Positions 34,990-42,226 of a stretch of DNA of 64,000 bases are shown piece after piece (the first letter of the stretch is position 1; each line of letters opens with the position of its first letter). The stretch lies in the NCBI RefSeq assembly GCF_030848575.1, contig NZ_JAVDDX010000005.1, forward strand, positions 1 through 64,000, read 5' to 3'. The position numbers and the translations under genes are program-made. This DNA is from Haloarcula sp. H-GB4 (lineage in GTDB: Archaea; Halobacteriota; Halobacteria; Halobacteriales; Haloarculaceae). The notes under the pieces are model-generated. The model saw only the letters and a program-made list of their open reading frames with translations. It was not told the DNA's origin and did not search any database.

Positions 34990-35178
34990 GAACGAGCGAG
35001 TCTGCCAGTGGCGTCGTGCGCTGGTGCGCTCCACCAGTAACCCCACCTCAGTTGCGCCCCGGCCGGCAGGCCCACGCCTCCGACATATCCGTGAGTCTGT
35101 GGGAACAATCGTACCGTAATTGGAATGCGGGATGTCGAAGGTACGGTTCAGATGTCCCGACAGGGCGTTGAAAATCGA
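34990..35178 (+). repeat. Tail fragment of the cassette repeat with its right arm (copy E)
   Basis: Begins within the element (GAACGAGCGAGTCTGCCAGT) and continues through the same right arm as copy C, CCCCGGCCGGCAGGCCCACG to GATGTCCCGACAGGGCGTTG. The first 110 bp of the element are missing. The stretch 34815-34989 before it shows nothing recognisable. Confidence 0.75.
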
Positions 35179-35405
35179 CTAGCTGTCGTCTGGGAGTAAA
35201 TCGTCGAGGAACCAGAAGCCGTTCACGAAGGTCACCGAGTCTCTAGATCTCTCACTGGCGAGTGCGGTTTCGACCCCTTGCCGGCCGCGATTCGGTCCTG
35301 TAGATTTACGCTTCGGTTACCGTCCTCCGCTGAGAGGCTGGACAGCCATGGCCGCAAGCGCGGCGTCGGCCTGCTCAACCTCGTCTACGGGTCGGTCGTC
35401 GGCGT
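35179..35405 (-). pseudogene. Broken 3' copy of the PIN-domain gene
   Basis: Aligns with 32257-32487, the end of the PIN toxin gene, including the stop region and the string coding for the conserved AALA segment, but with substitutions and small deletions that break the frame. It is joined abruptly to the lead-in of repeat copy F (GGTCGACCAACTATGAACAA), so recombination at the repeat removed the rest. Confidence 0.8.
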
Positions 35406-35464
35406 TCGTTGGTCGACCAACTATGAACAAGAGTGATTCCAGTCTCTGTTCCCGGCGGTGGGCC

Positions 35465-35610
35465 GGGATCGCGCCCGCTACCGCAGGCACGATGGACCGA
35501 AGCGAGACGCGCGACCGCGCCGAGCGCAGCGCCCCGTCGTCCGAGTCAGCGCTAGCGAGCGAGGACACGACAGACGAGCACCGCGAGTCTGTCAGTGGCG
35601 TCGCGCGCTG
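35465..35610 (+). repeat. Cassette-separating repeat, copy F
   Basis: Same element; left lead-in shared with copy D, right arm shared with copy B. The hybrid flanks are direct evidence of exchange between copies. Confidence 0.88.
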
Positions 35611-35777
35611 GGACGTTCCACCTGCCACCCAGCCTCAGTTGGCCCCCGGCCGGCAGACCCACGCCTGCGATCTATCCGGGACTCCGTGGGACCAGTACCT
35701 CGACGTGTGCCAGCTGGAGCCACCCGGACCCGGAGCTTTTTGAGCGGTGACGGCCAAATCTGAATCGTACCGTTCTC

Positions 35778-36143
35778 ATGTCACAGCCACACCTTTCTCC
35801 AGAGCAACAGCCATCCAACCAGCGTCAGATTCCGAGCATCGAAACGATCGGGCCGGTCGTCGACGAAGTGATCGACATCGCTCGGCGAGAACTCGATGCA
35901 CCGCGGTCAGTCGAGATCGAGACGTGGGAAGATCGCGAGTTCTTGGTACGTATTAAACACTGGTCAGCACCAGGTGTGAACACTCGGTACGGATACGAGA
36001 CAGCAATCCAGTATCACAGTGATCGGGAGATCGTCGAAGCCTTCCTGATCGAAGAGGATACACACACTGACGAGCGGGAACGACTACTGAAGACTAAACT
36101 GGGGGAAATCCCTGATCCAGTCGACGAAAAAATTGCGGAGTAG
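35778..36143 (+). CDS. Uncharacterised 121-residue protein, copy 2
   Basis: Over 90 percent identical by eye to 29286-29650, differing mainly near the end (LLKTKLGEIPDPVDEKIAE against LLKMELGTISDPVDEKIAE). Most changes at DNA level are silent third-position changes, so both copies have been under selection as proteins. Followed convergently by a zinc-ribbon gene as in the first copy. Confidence 0.78.
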   Translation: MSQPHLSPEQQPSNQRQIPSIETIGPVVDEVIDIARRELDAPRSVEIETWEDREFLVRIKHWSAPGVNTRYGYETAIQYHSDREIVEAFLIEEDTHTDERERLLKTKLGEIPDPVDEKIAE

Positions 36144-36153
36144 GCGACTCGGA

Positions 36154-36306
36154 TTACTTGTTTGTTAGTTCTCGATGACAGCCCTCACAGACTTGATCGT
36201 ACTCCTCATCGCGCTCTGAGTCATAGAAGGACCCCGCGCGAAACCGCTCAGGGTCATACTCAGTCTGGAACGTCTTCTTGCAGCGTGGGCATTGAATCTC
36301 TCCCAT
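36154..36306 (-). CDS. Small zinc-ribbon protein, copy 2
   Basis: 50 residues, differing from copy 1 at only three positions. CxxC pairs at IQCPRCKK and QVCEGCHR. An in-frame GTG extends it to 36357, but the start MGEIQ is chosen from the shared first copy. The DNA upstream carries the TTAACCAAC dyad (36399-36439). Confidence 0.78.
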   Translation of the reverse strand: MGEIQCPRCKKTFQTEYDPERFRAGSFYDSERDEEYDQVCEGCHRELTNK

Positions 36307-36398
36307 TGTCACCTCCTGGCGGCCTTGACTGGCCGCCACCCGCCTGCGGCCACACAAAATGGAGGTGTTCCGCTTGGGATACCGGGCCCAGATACCGA

Positions 36399-36439
36399 CT
36401 AACCAACAGTACCCAGAATGCGCCGACTTTGTTGGTTAA
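36399..36439. promoter_or_regulatory. Inverted repeat CTAACCAACA / TGTTGGTTAA, copy 2
   Basis: Nine of ten positions pair; the spacer is 21 bp and differs from copy 1 in sequence although the arms are kept. It lies between the zinc-ribbon gene (leftward) and the AbiE operon (rightward) and could serve either. Confidence 0.6.
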
Positions 36440-36537
36440 GACGAAGACACCTTTACTCACTCAAGAACTCAGTTTTGTATGAGAGCGATACTGGTTGTCC
36501 TGTCAACCAAGGGAGTCACAAGGCTAAAGCCAGCCTA

Positions 36538-36547
36538 AGTTTATACT
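36538..36547 (+). promoter_or_regulatory. TATA element of the AbiE operon
   Basis: AGTTTATACT is centred about 25 nt before the ATG at 36567, fitting a leaderless transcript. Confidence 0.5.
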
Positions 36548-36566
36548 CTATGTACGAAACGCAGTC

Positions 36567-37397
36567 ATGAGTTCAATAGATCAAACAGAGACTATACGCA
36601 AAGGGCTCTCGACTCGAGAAAGTCGACTCCTCTCACGACTCGCTGGCGCGGGCCACCAGATCATCTCCGTCGACGACATCGAGACGACGTTGGAGATCCC
36701 TCCGAACACTGCCCGAGAGATTGCCTCCCGCCTCACTGAGAAGGGGTGGCTTGACCGACTCTTCCCGGGTACATATCTCATTATCCCACTGACTGCCGGT
36801 GAGAAGGGCGTGTACACAACCCACGAATATCTCATCGCCGCCCACGTCGCTACGCCGATGTACATCGGCTATTACAGCGCTCTCAGCCACCACGGACTGA
36901 CCGACCAAGTCCCCCGGACGGTGTACGTAGTCACGCCGGCCCGAGCCCAAAGCCGGGAGATCCATGGTGTTCCGTACCGCGTCACGACAGTCACTGAGCG
37001 GAAGTTCTTCGGCTTTGAGCCGACATCCATTGAAGGCACGACTGTGCAGGTCAGCGACCTAGAGAAGACACTGGTTGACTGTGCAGATCACCCCGAATTT
37101 GCTGGTGGCCTTCGAGAGCTCGCGACTGCAATGCGAACCGCCGACCAGCGGGGCTGTGCCTGGGACACCGTCGGCGAGTACCTCGAACAACTCGATAACG
37201 GAGCAGCGACCAAGCGGATCGTCTACCTCGCTGACCAACTTGGCATCAATCTTCCCACTCGCGAGGCCCTCGTCGAATCGTTCACGAGTGGGTACTCTCT
37301 GCTGGACCCAACGCAGCCTGACGCGGGCTCAAACAACAGCACGTATCGCCTCCAGATCAACGTCGAACCAGCAACGCTGGAGCCGACGGAGGCCTGA
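36567..37397 (+). CDS. abiEi-like: AbiEi-type antitoxin and transcriptional repressor
   Basis: 276 residues. An N-terminal winged-helix domain (residues 15-75, ISVDDIETTLEIPPNTAREI) is followed by the antitoxin domain with HEYLIAAHVATPMYIGYYSA, SALSHHGLTDQVPRTVYVVT and EKTLVDCADHPEFAGGL, which are the conserved blocks of the AbiEi family. AbiEi binds inverted repeats in its own promoter and blocks the nucleotidyltransferase toxin AbiEii encoded just downstream. A broken copy of its 3' end is at 27468-27672. Confidence 0.85.
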   Translation: MSSIDQTETIRKGLSTRESRLLSRLAGAGHQIISVDDIETTLEIPPNTAREIASRLTEKGWLDRLFPGTYLIIPLTAGEKGVYTTHEYLIAAHVATPMYIGYYSALSHHGLTDQVPRTVYVVTPARAQSREIHGVPYRVTTVTERKFFGFEPTSIEGTTVQVSDLEKTLVDCADHPEFAGGLRELATAMRTADQRGCAWDTVGEYLEQLDNGAATKRIVYLADQLGINLPTREALVESFTSGYSLLDPTQPDAGSNNSTYRLQINVEPATLEPTEA

Positions 37398-37402
37398 TCG
37401 AA

Positions 37403-38206
37403 GTGATCAGTCAAGACCGACTCCGAATTCTCGCTCGCGAACTGGATGTTCGCCAAGGGTACGCCGAAAAGAACTACGTTAATTCGTGGCTCCTCTGGGG
37501 CATCTTCACGAGCGCCTACGGTGACAATCTCCTGTTCAAAGGCGGAACTGCGCTCTCTAAGCTGTACTTTCCGCAGTCATGGCGGTTCTCAGAGGACCTC
37601 GATTTCGGCGTCGAAGGAGAGTATCAGGGATCCAAGCGAGAGCTACGGACAGTCCTCGATACGATTTCCGACCGCTCTGGTATCGAGTTCGAAATTCGAG
37701 AGCATCATGAATCGCAGCAGGATCACTATCCGACCCACTACGTCGACGTTAGCATCCAGTACCGGGCAGTCCTCAACCACCCCAATACGACCAGTATTGA
37801 CGTGATGGTCGACGAGCATGTTGCATTCGACCCGGTTCACCACACCCACACATACGAGGATATCCCCGAATTTAGCCTTCAGGCGTACAGCGTTGAGGAA
37901 ATCTTCGCCGAAAAGCTCCGGGCGATCTATCAACGTGGGGCCGCTCGTGACTACTACGACCTCTACCAGTTGCTCGAAACTGATTCAGTCACGACTGACT
38001 TTGCTGACGTGCGACCCGCCTTCAAGGCGAAGTGCGAACACGACGAGCTCACAGCCACCCTAACAGATGGGTTGCCTGACGAGCAACGAGAGACTATCCG
38101 CCACCAGTGGGAGACCATCCTGCCGGACCTCACCGGTGATCCGCCGGCGTTTGAGATGGTCTGGAATCAATTGGACACGACAATCTCTCAACGAGAGTCG
38201 AGGTAG
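37403..38206 (+). CDS. abiEii-like: AbiEii-type nucleotidyltransferase toxin
   Basis: 267 residues from a GTG 5 nt after the antitoxin stop. The family motif LLFKGGTALSKLYFPQSWRF then SEDLDFGV (about residues 38-67) is intact: KGGTALSK binds the nucleotide and the DLDF pair supplies the catalytic aspartates. A later EIFAEKLRAIYQRGAARDYY block is also characteristic. The enzyme adds nucleotides to RNA targets such as tRNA and stalls growth, serving as phage-abortive and plasmid-stabilising system. The TAG stop is followed in the same frame by 47 sense codons (to 38351), perhaps the remains of a longer end. Confidence 0.87.
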   Translation: MISQDRLRILARELDVRQGYAEKNYVNSWLLWGIFTSAYGDNLLFKGGTALSKLYFPQSWRFSEDLDFGVEGEYQGSKRELRTVLDTISDRSGIEFEIREHHESQQDHYPTHYVDVSIQYRAVLNHPNTTSIDVMVDEHVAFDPVHHTHTYEDIPEFSLQAYSVEEIFAEKLRAIYQRGAARDYYDLYQLLETDSVTTDFADVRPAFKAKCEHDELTATLTDGLPDEQRETIRHQWETILPDLTGDPPAFEMVWNQLDTTISQRESR

Positions 38207-38487
38207 TCAAGGCCCGATATTGGCATCAGTGACCGGCTGCTCTCTCATTCGGAACTCCGGTCCTCGCTCTTCTGTAGAACAGTAGAAAGGCCTGATAACG
38301 ATACAGCCAATGGTTGGCTCGACGAAATCACCAGGGATTGGGCGACCGAATGATACGAAGTGTAACTCACGCAGCGGTGCGAAACCCATCCACTGTTGGT
38401 TACCCCGCTGAAGAGGTTTCCGCCCACTCACAATATCTTAAACAGCGATGCAATGCGGCTTCTTCCTTTTCTCTTCGGCGGCAGGCC

Positions 38488-38634
38488 GGGATCGCGCCCG
38501 CCACTGCAGGCACGATTGGACCGGCGCGAGGCGCGCGACAGCGCCGAGCGCAGCGCCCCGTCGTCCTCGTGAGCGGTAGCGAACGAGGGCTCGACAGACG
38601 AGCATCGCGAGTCTGTCGGTGGCGTCGCGCGCTG
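38488..38634 (+). repeat. Cassette-separating repeat, copy G
   Basis: Sixth near-complete copy and the right boundary of the cassette array. It shares the CACGATTGGACC insertion with copy A. Its right arm is the most diverged (GGGCCGGCTGGCCCACGCTT). Confidence 0.87.
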
Positions 38635-38787
38635 GTACGCTCCACCTGCCATCTAGTCCAGTAGCTCCCGGGCCGGCTGGCCCACGCTTACGCACACACC
38701 AGAACATCAGCCCTCTCACAGCCACCGCCAGACTGACCCACGTCGGCGCGCCGTTGCGGTGGCGCTCCAGTCCGTGCGCGCGGTTGT

Positions 38788-38823
38788 CTCGCCGCCGCCC
38801 GGCTCGCCGGAGGCGGCGGCGAG
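38788..38823. terminator. Strong GC hairpin after the OB-fold gene
   Basis: CTCGCCGCCGCC and GGCGGCGGCGAG form a perfect 12-bp stem with a 12-nt loop. A second, weaker stem (CGCCCCCG / CGGGCG) lies next to the stop codon at about 38881-38898. Both are downstream of the leftward gene 38899-40038 and may mark or protect its 3' end. No T-tract accompanies them, so terminator function is uncertain. Confidence 0.4.
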
Positions 38824-38898
38824 GCCGCGTGCGCGAGCACCGTCGCACCGCCCGAGGAAGCCCCCCGCTCGATGGGGTGACGCCCCCGCTATCGGGCG

Positions 38899-40038
38899 TT
38901 AGTCTGCGGAGTGGACGAGACCCTGATGGGTGGCGGCCCCATGCTCAGTGTCGAAGAGGTCCGAACACTCGGGACAGCGGGCCTTCCCGAGCGTCACGGC
39001 GACCGCGCGGTCAGTGTCCCGCTCGTTGGCCCACTGATGGGTGTCCGACTCTGCTTCCCACGACGCCACGGTCGGGCTATCGCCGGAGGTGCTAAAAGCA
39101 CAGCCAGCGTGTCCGGTGGGCGCGGGACCGTCGCCGCGCTCGATGATGCACATGAGCGTGTCGCTCGTGACCGCCACTGTCGCCATGCCGTTGTACTCGT
39201 CGGGCTTGCCCCCGGAGATTCGCACCCGGTCGCCTTCGTGGAGGGTACGGACCATTTCGCCGCCGTGCATGGACTTGCCCCAGACCGTGACCTTCGCGCT
39301 CGTTCCCTCGTCGTCTTCGAGGTACAGCACTTGATACTGGTTCCGAGCGTCGGGGTCCTCGATGATGTGGGTCACTTCCCCCTCAACGGTACACTCGTAG
39401 CCGTAGGGCGAGACATCCGCGATAGGCGTGGGTGATTCCAGTTCGTCGCGGGCTTCCGCAAGCACGGTAAAGGACGCCTCATACAGGTCGTTGCAGTCGC
39501 CCATCTGCCCGGAGACCAGGGCCGCGAGTCGGCGAGCCTCCGCGGCTTGTGACAGACTGGTCTTGTCTGCCAGCGTCGCGGCCTGCTGGTTGACTCGGGC
39601 CAGCGTGTCGCGGTCCATCCACTGCCGGGGGTCAGCCGGCGAGCGGAAGCCGTCGGCACGTTCCGTCTCGGCTTCGGTGAGCTGGCGAGCCGAGGCTTCG
39701 CGGTCGGGACCGTCGACGTGAGCGCGTGCGACCTTGGAGTGTCGGGCTTGCTCGGCTTCGCGTGCGTGGCGCTTCTCTTGCTGTTCCAGAGTTTCGCCAA
39801 AGTATCGGTCCGGCCCGACTTTGGTCGAGCGGGTCCAGTCGTATGCCTCCTCCTGACGGGCGTAGTAGTTGCCACGGCTATCGCTCCCTTTGTTCATCCG
39901 GAAATCGAGTTCGTCGCCGTTCTCGGTCTCTGCGACCTCCTCTAGAAGTTGCTCGGGACCGCCGTCGACGTGGGCGGAGAGGGTAACCGTCCGGTTGCTG
40001 GGCGATGCTTTCTTACCGCTGGAATTGGTAGCGTACAT
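38899..40038 (-). CDS. OB-fold single-strand-DNA-binding-like protein with C2H2 zinc finger
   Basis: 379 residues. Residues 1-200 are polar and helical, with many Glu/Arg/Ala. Residues 205-300 look like an OB fold (VEGEVTHIIEDPDARNQYQV, TSAKVTVWGKS, EGDRVRISGGKPDEYNGM), the arrangement in RPA/SSB-type proteins. The C-terminus holds a classical finger, CPECSDLFDTEHGAATHQGL followed by VH (C-x2-C-x12-H-x4-H). It is probably a plasmid replication, repair or transfer protein that binds single-stranded DNA. Its composition is more GC-rich than that of its neighbours. The leader contains two hairpins. Confidence 0.75.
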   Translation of the reverse strand: MYATNSSGKKASPSNRTVTLSAHVDGGPEQLLEEVAETENGDELDFRMNKGSDSRGNYYARQEEAYDWTRSTKVGPDRYFGETLEQQEKRHAREAEQARHSKVARAHVDGPDREASARQLTEAETERADGFRSPADPRQWMDRDTLARVNQQAATLADKTSLSQAAEARRLAALVSGQMGDCNDLYEASFTVLAEARDELESPTPIADVSPYGYECTVEGEVTHIIEDPDARNQYQVLYLEDDEGTSAKVTVWGKSMHGGEMVRTLHEGDRVRISGGKPDEYNGMATVAVTSDTLMCIIERGDGPAPTGHAGCAFSTSGDSPTVASWEAESDTHQWANERDTDRAVAVTLGKARCPECSDLFDTEHGAATHQGLVHSAD

Positions 40039-40039
40039 T

Positions 40040-40088
40040 GTCTTTCGGGTTCCTACGGAAAGACACTTGTCGGGTGTTACAGCACCCG
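40040..40088. promoter_or_regulatory. Structured leader of the OB-fold gene
   Basis: Two inverted repeats lie directly before the start codon: GTCTTTC / GAAAGAC (40040-40064) and CGGGTG / CACCCG (40071-40088). On the mRNA the first hairpin would sit over the ribosome-binding zone, so translational control or self-regulation is possible. Confidence 0.4.
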
Positions 40089-40267
40089 ATTTCTGCGGCG
40101 TGAAACTGCTTCGTGAGCGCCGCGTGCGTCGTGCCTTTCCGTACTTAAGGACACGGGTGCATACAACTTAAAGATAACGGACAAGATTGATTGTTTCAAG
40201 TGCAATATTCGGGTGTCTGAGTGGTGTCTAAGCGGTGTATTGCGTTTTTGTTTTTGAGGGAAATTAG

Positions 40268-40640
40268 TATATAAGGGCGGTGTGGGTTTGACACCCCGGC
40301 GGGCGGTCCTATTGTGTGCGGTTGCGGTGAGCCAGCATCCCGCGCGGCCAAGCGAGTGCCGGATGGGTGAAAGCCCGGCAGCGCAACGGAGTGAGCAGCC
40401 CGGAACACAGGGCACTCCGTGCCCGTCCTCGTTCCGGCGAGGGAGCGCCGGCCGCGAGGGTTCCTCATCCAGACCGCGCGCGACTCTGACGCGTGCGTCG
40501 ACTACTGCTGTGCTGCAGTAGTCGGGTGGGACTGAAAGGGGCACGCCGCTGGCGCTTGCTGGAGTCGGTTCAGCGGCCCCTATCCGAACGGAGTGAGGAT
40601 ATGTCGCTGAGCGACCGCCAGCGGCGTGGGGCTTTCAAGA
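40268..40640 (+). ncRNA. Candidate structured non-coding RNA
   Basis: A clear TATA box (TATATAA at 40268-40274) would start transcription near 40298. The following 340 nt are GC-rich and self-complementary: CGACTACTGC / GCAGTAGTCG (40499-40508 with 40515-40524, 6-nt loop) and GCCGCTGGCG / CGCCAGCGGC (40545-40554 with 40616-40625). GGGACTGAAAGGGGC at 40528-40542 and GGGGCTTTCA at 40629-40638 can pair in part, enclosing the second stem. No open frame with haloarchaeal composition is present. It could alternatively be a replication or recombination site. Confidence 0.42.
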
Positions 40641-41025
40641 TGTGCTGGTCCGACACCGAACTCGTCGTCACGATACTGTTTGGAGTGGTTCCAGTACAGC
40701 ATGCCCCAGCAGTCTCATAGCAGTCAGTAGTGCCTCCGAAGTTAGTGTTCCGAGTTGCGCCGCTAGCAGTGCCGTGATTACTACTGTCTGTACTTTTGCC
40801 TCCCTCCAGACCGTCACGAGTGCCACACTACTCGACTCCAGACATAGCAATGCCAGAAGCCTTCCCCCGCCATGCACGCGACCCTTCCACTTTGGACCCG
40901 TTTCGTCCCTTCTCCGTCCTCGTCCCGGCTTCGGAAAGAGCGAGAGTGCCGCCCAGCGGCGGCTGCCCGGGGGCAGAGCGCACACCAGCCAGCCATCCGT
41001 TCCTGCCCGGCCCGTCAGTCCCACT

Positions 41026-41072
41026 CCGACACACGCTCGTCTCTTGTGTTCTCAGCCGGCCTGCCAGCCCCA
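41026..41072. repeat. 47-bp repeat, copy 1
   Basis: CCGACACACGCT...CCAGCCCCA, matching 53094-53140 in the same orientation at 43 of 47 positions. At the second site it abuts the broken 5' end of a gene, so it may mark a recombination joint. Confidence 0.65.
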
Positions 41073-41279
41073 CGCTGTTATCCACCAGCCGTCCGTCCGT
41101 TTCGCCCGCCTGTCTGCCCCACGCTGCAAGTGGTCGACTGCCAGCGCAGTGCAGTCGTGTCCCTTGCGTCTCCAAGCGTGGTCGGGGTCTCAATGTGGGC
41201 GTCTTCTGCGTCGGGGAGTACTAAACAGAAGGGATGGCGACGATCAGACTAGCCGAAAACGCTCTCATAAGTCATCATC

Positions 41280-41387
41280 GTGGACCAGATTTGGACCTAC
41301 GAATCTGGTGATCGAGTTAACGTCGCTATCGAGCTTGAGTCGGTGAGTGAGGCCAATGAATTGGCTGGAAAAGTCTGGATTGTCTAA
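41280..41387 (+). CDS. Possible 35-residue ORF or gene fragment
   Basis: GTG-started frame MDQIWTYESGDRVNVAIELE ending ELAGKVWIV, acidic and of good haloarchaeal codon use, but too short for a known domain. It may be the start of a gene cut off by deletion. Confidence 0.3.
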   Translation: MDQIWTYESGDRVNVAIELESVSEANELAGKVWIV

Positions 41388-41575
41388 GCACCGTTTAGTC
41401 CAGCGATCGGACCAAAGTATCTAATCCTCAGGGAGCCCACCCAGTTCTCAGGCACTGAACGACTATGTCGAAAGCCTCTGTGAACTTCGATAAGCAATCA
41501 CTGCTGTCGAGGCTGACGCCCAAAGATAGGTTAAATCATCGAATAGTAGAGTGGGAATGCTATCTAGAGACTAAA

Positions 41576-42226
41576 CTACCGTATTTCAGCAAGAATCTTA
41601 CCCATACCGTCGGCATCTAGCTCGGCATCGTCGAGCCATTTTTGTAGCTGCTTTCGTCCGTAGAGAGTGACGTCTGAGTTGTCGGCGGCTTCTCTAGCGC
41701 TGTTGGTGTATTGTGAGGTGGTGACTACAGCGGCAGTATCGAATTCGTATTCTGGGTTCCGCACTGTGGCACCGGTGTATATTTCTTGAACTGCGCTGTT
41801 ACCAACCGGGTTCTGTTTATCGTAAGCTTTTGCTTGAATGCCGACTGTCTCCGATTCACGAAACCAGACGACGTCGACGCCTTGGTCACCGGAAGCTTCG
41901 GTGACCTGGGCTTCACCATCGACTCGACTAAGAATCTCGGCGAGAATGTGTTCGAACTCGTATCCAGAAACAAGTTCCAGATCGGTGAGATCCATGTACC
42001 GGGGGGAACGAGCAGACGAATTCCTTGAAATGCTATCGTAGGCAGTAACTCGTTCAAGCTCTTCACGCACAATCGCGACGGCGCGGTCGTGAGGGACCTC
42101 TCTGTCCCAACGGCCTTCGATGAGCGCCTGTGCTTGGGCGTTGACAGATGCGTCAGTCGTCTCTAAGAATTCCGCAAGTGAGTCCGAAGTTTGGAGTTGG
42201 TCCTTGAGAGTGTGCTGGTCGGTCAT
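41576..42226 (-). CDS. Mrr-like restriction endonuclease-fold protein
   Basis: 216 residues. The C-terminal half has the Mrr catalytic pattern: YEFEHILAEILSRVDG, then ASGDQGVDVVW with the first acidic residue (Asp in GVDVV) and GIQAKAY with the Q-x-K form of the PD-(D/E)xK core, followed by VGNSAVQEIYTGATVR and AVVTTSQYTNSAREAA. Mrr enzymes cut modified or foreign DNA. The N-terminal 70 residues are helical. It overlaps the preceding zinc-array gene by one base (TAATG), so it is the third gene of a defence-like operon. Confidence 0.85.
   Translation of the reverse strand: MTDQHTLKDQLQTSDSLAEFLETTDASVNAQAQALIEGRWDREVPHDRAVAIVREELERVTAYDSISRNSSARSPRYMDLTDLELVSGYEFEHILAEILSRVDGEAQVTEASGDQGVDVVWFRESETVGIQAKAYDKQNPVGNSAVQEIYTGATVRNPEYEFDTAAVVTTSQYTNSAREAADNSDVTLYGRKQLQKWLDDAELDADGMGKILAEIR

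Larger units (their letters stand above)
40089..41575. other. 1.5-kb mostly non-coding, GC-rich and structured region
   Basis: No convincing protein gene longer than 36 codons. It holds a TATA box with a downstream structured stretch (40268-40640), a GC-rich tract with repeated CCAGCC-type words (40870-41160), the 47-bp repeat at 41026-41072 and a short open frame at 41280-41387. Confidence 0.5.

Noticed and set aside
27168-38634. Regularly recurring repeats taken as a CRISPR array
   Set aside because: Units are about 147 bp, spaced 1.4-3 kb apart with genes between them, and no cas gene is visible.
40642-41346. Several long open frames across the GC-rich region, both strands
   Set aside because: They are rich in Pro, Arg and Ser with no acidic bias and overlap each other; typical of chance frames in GC-rich non-coding DNA.
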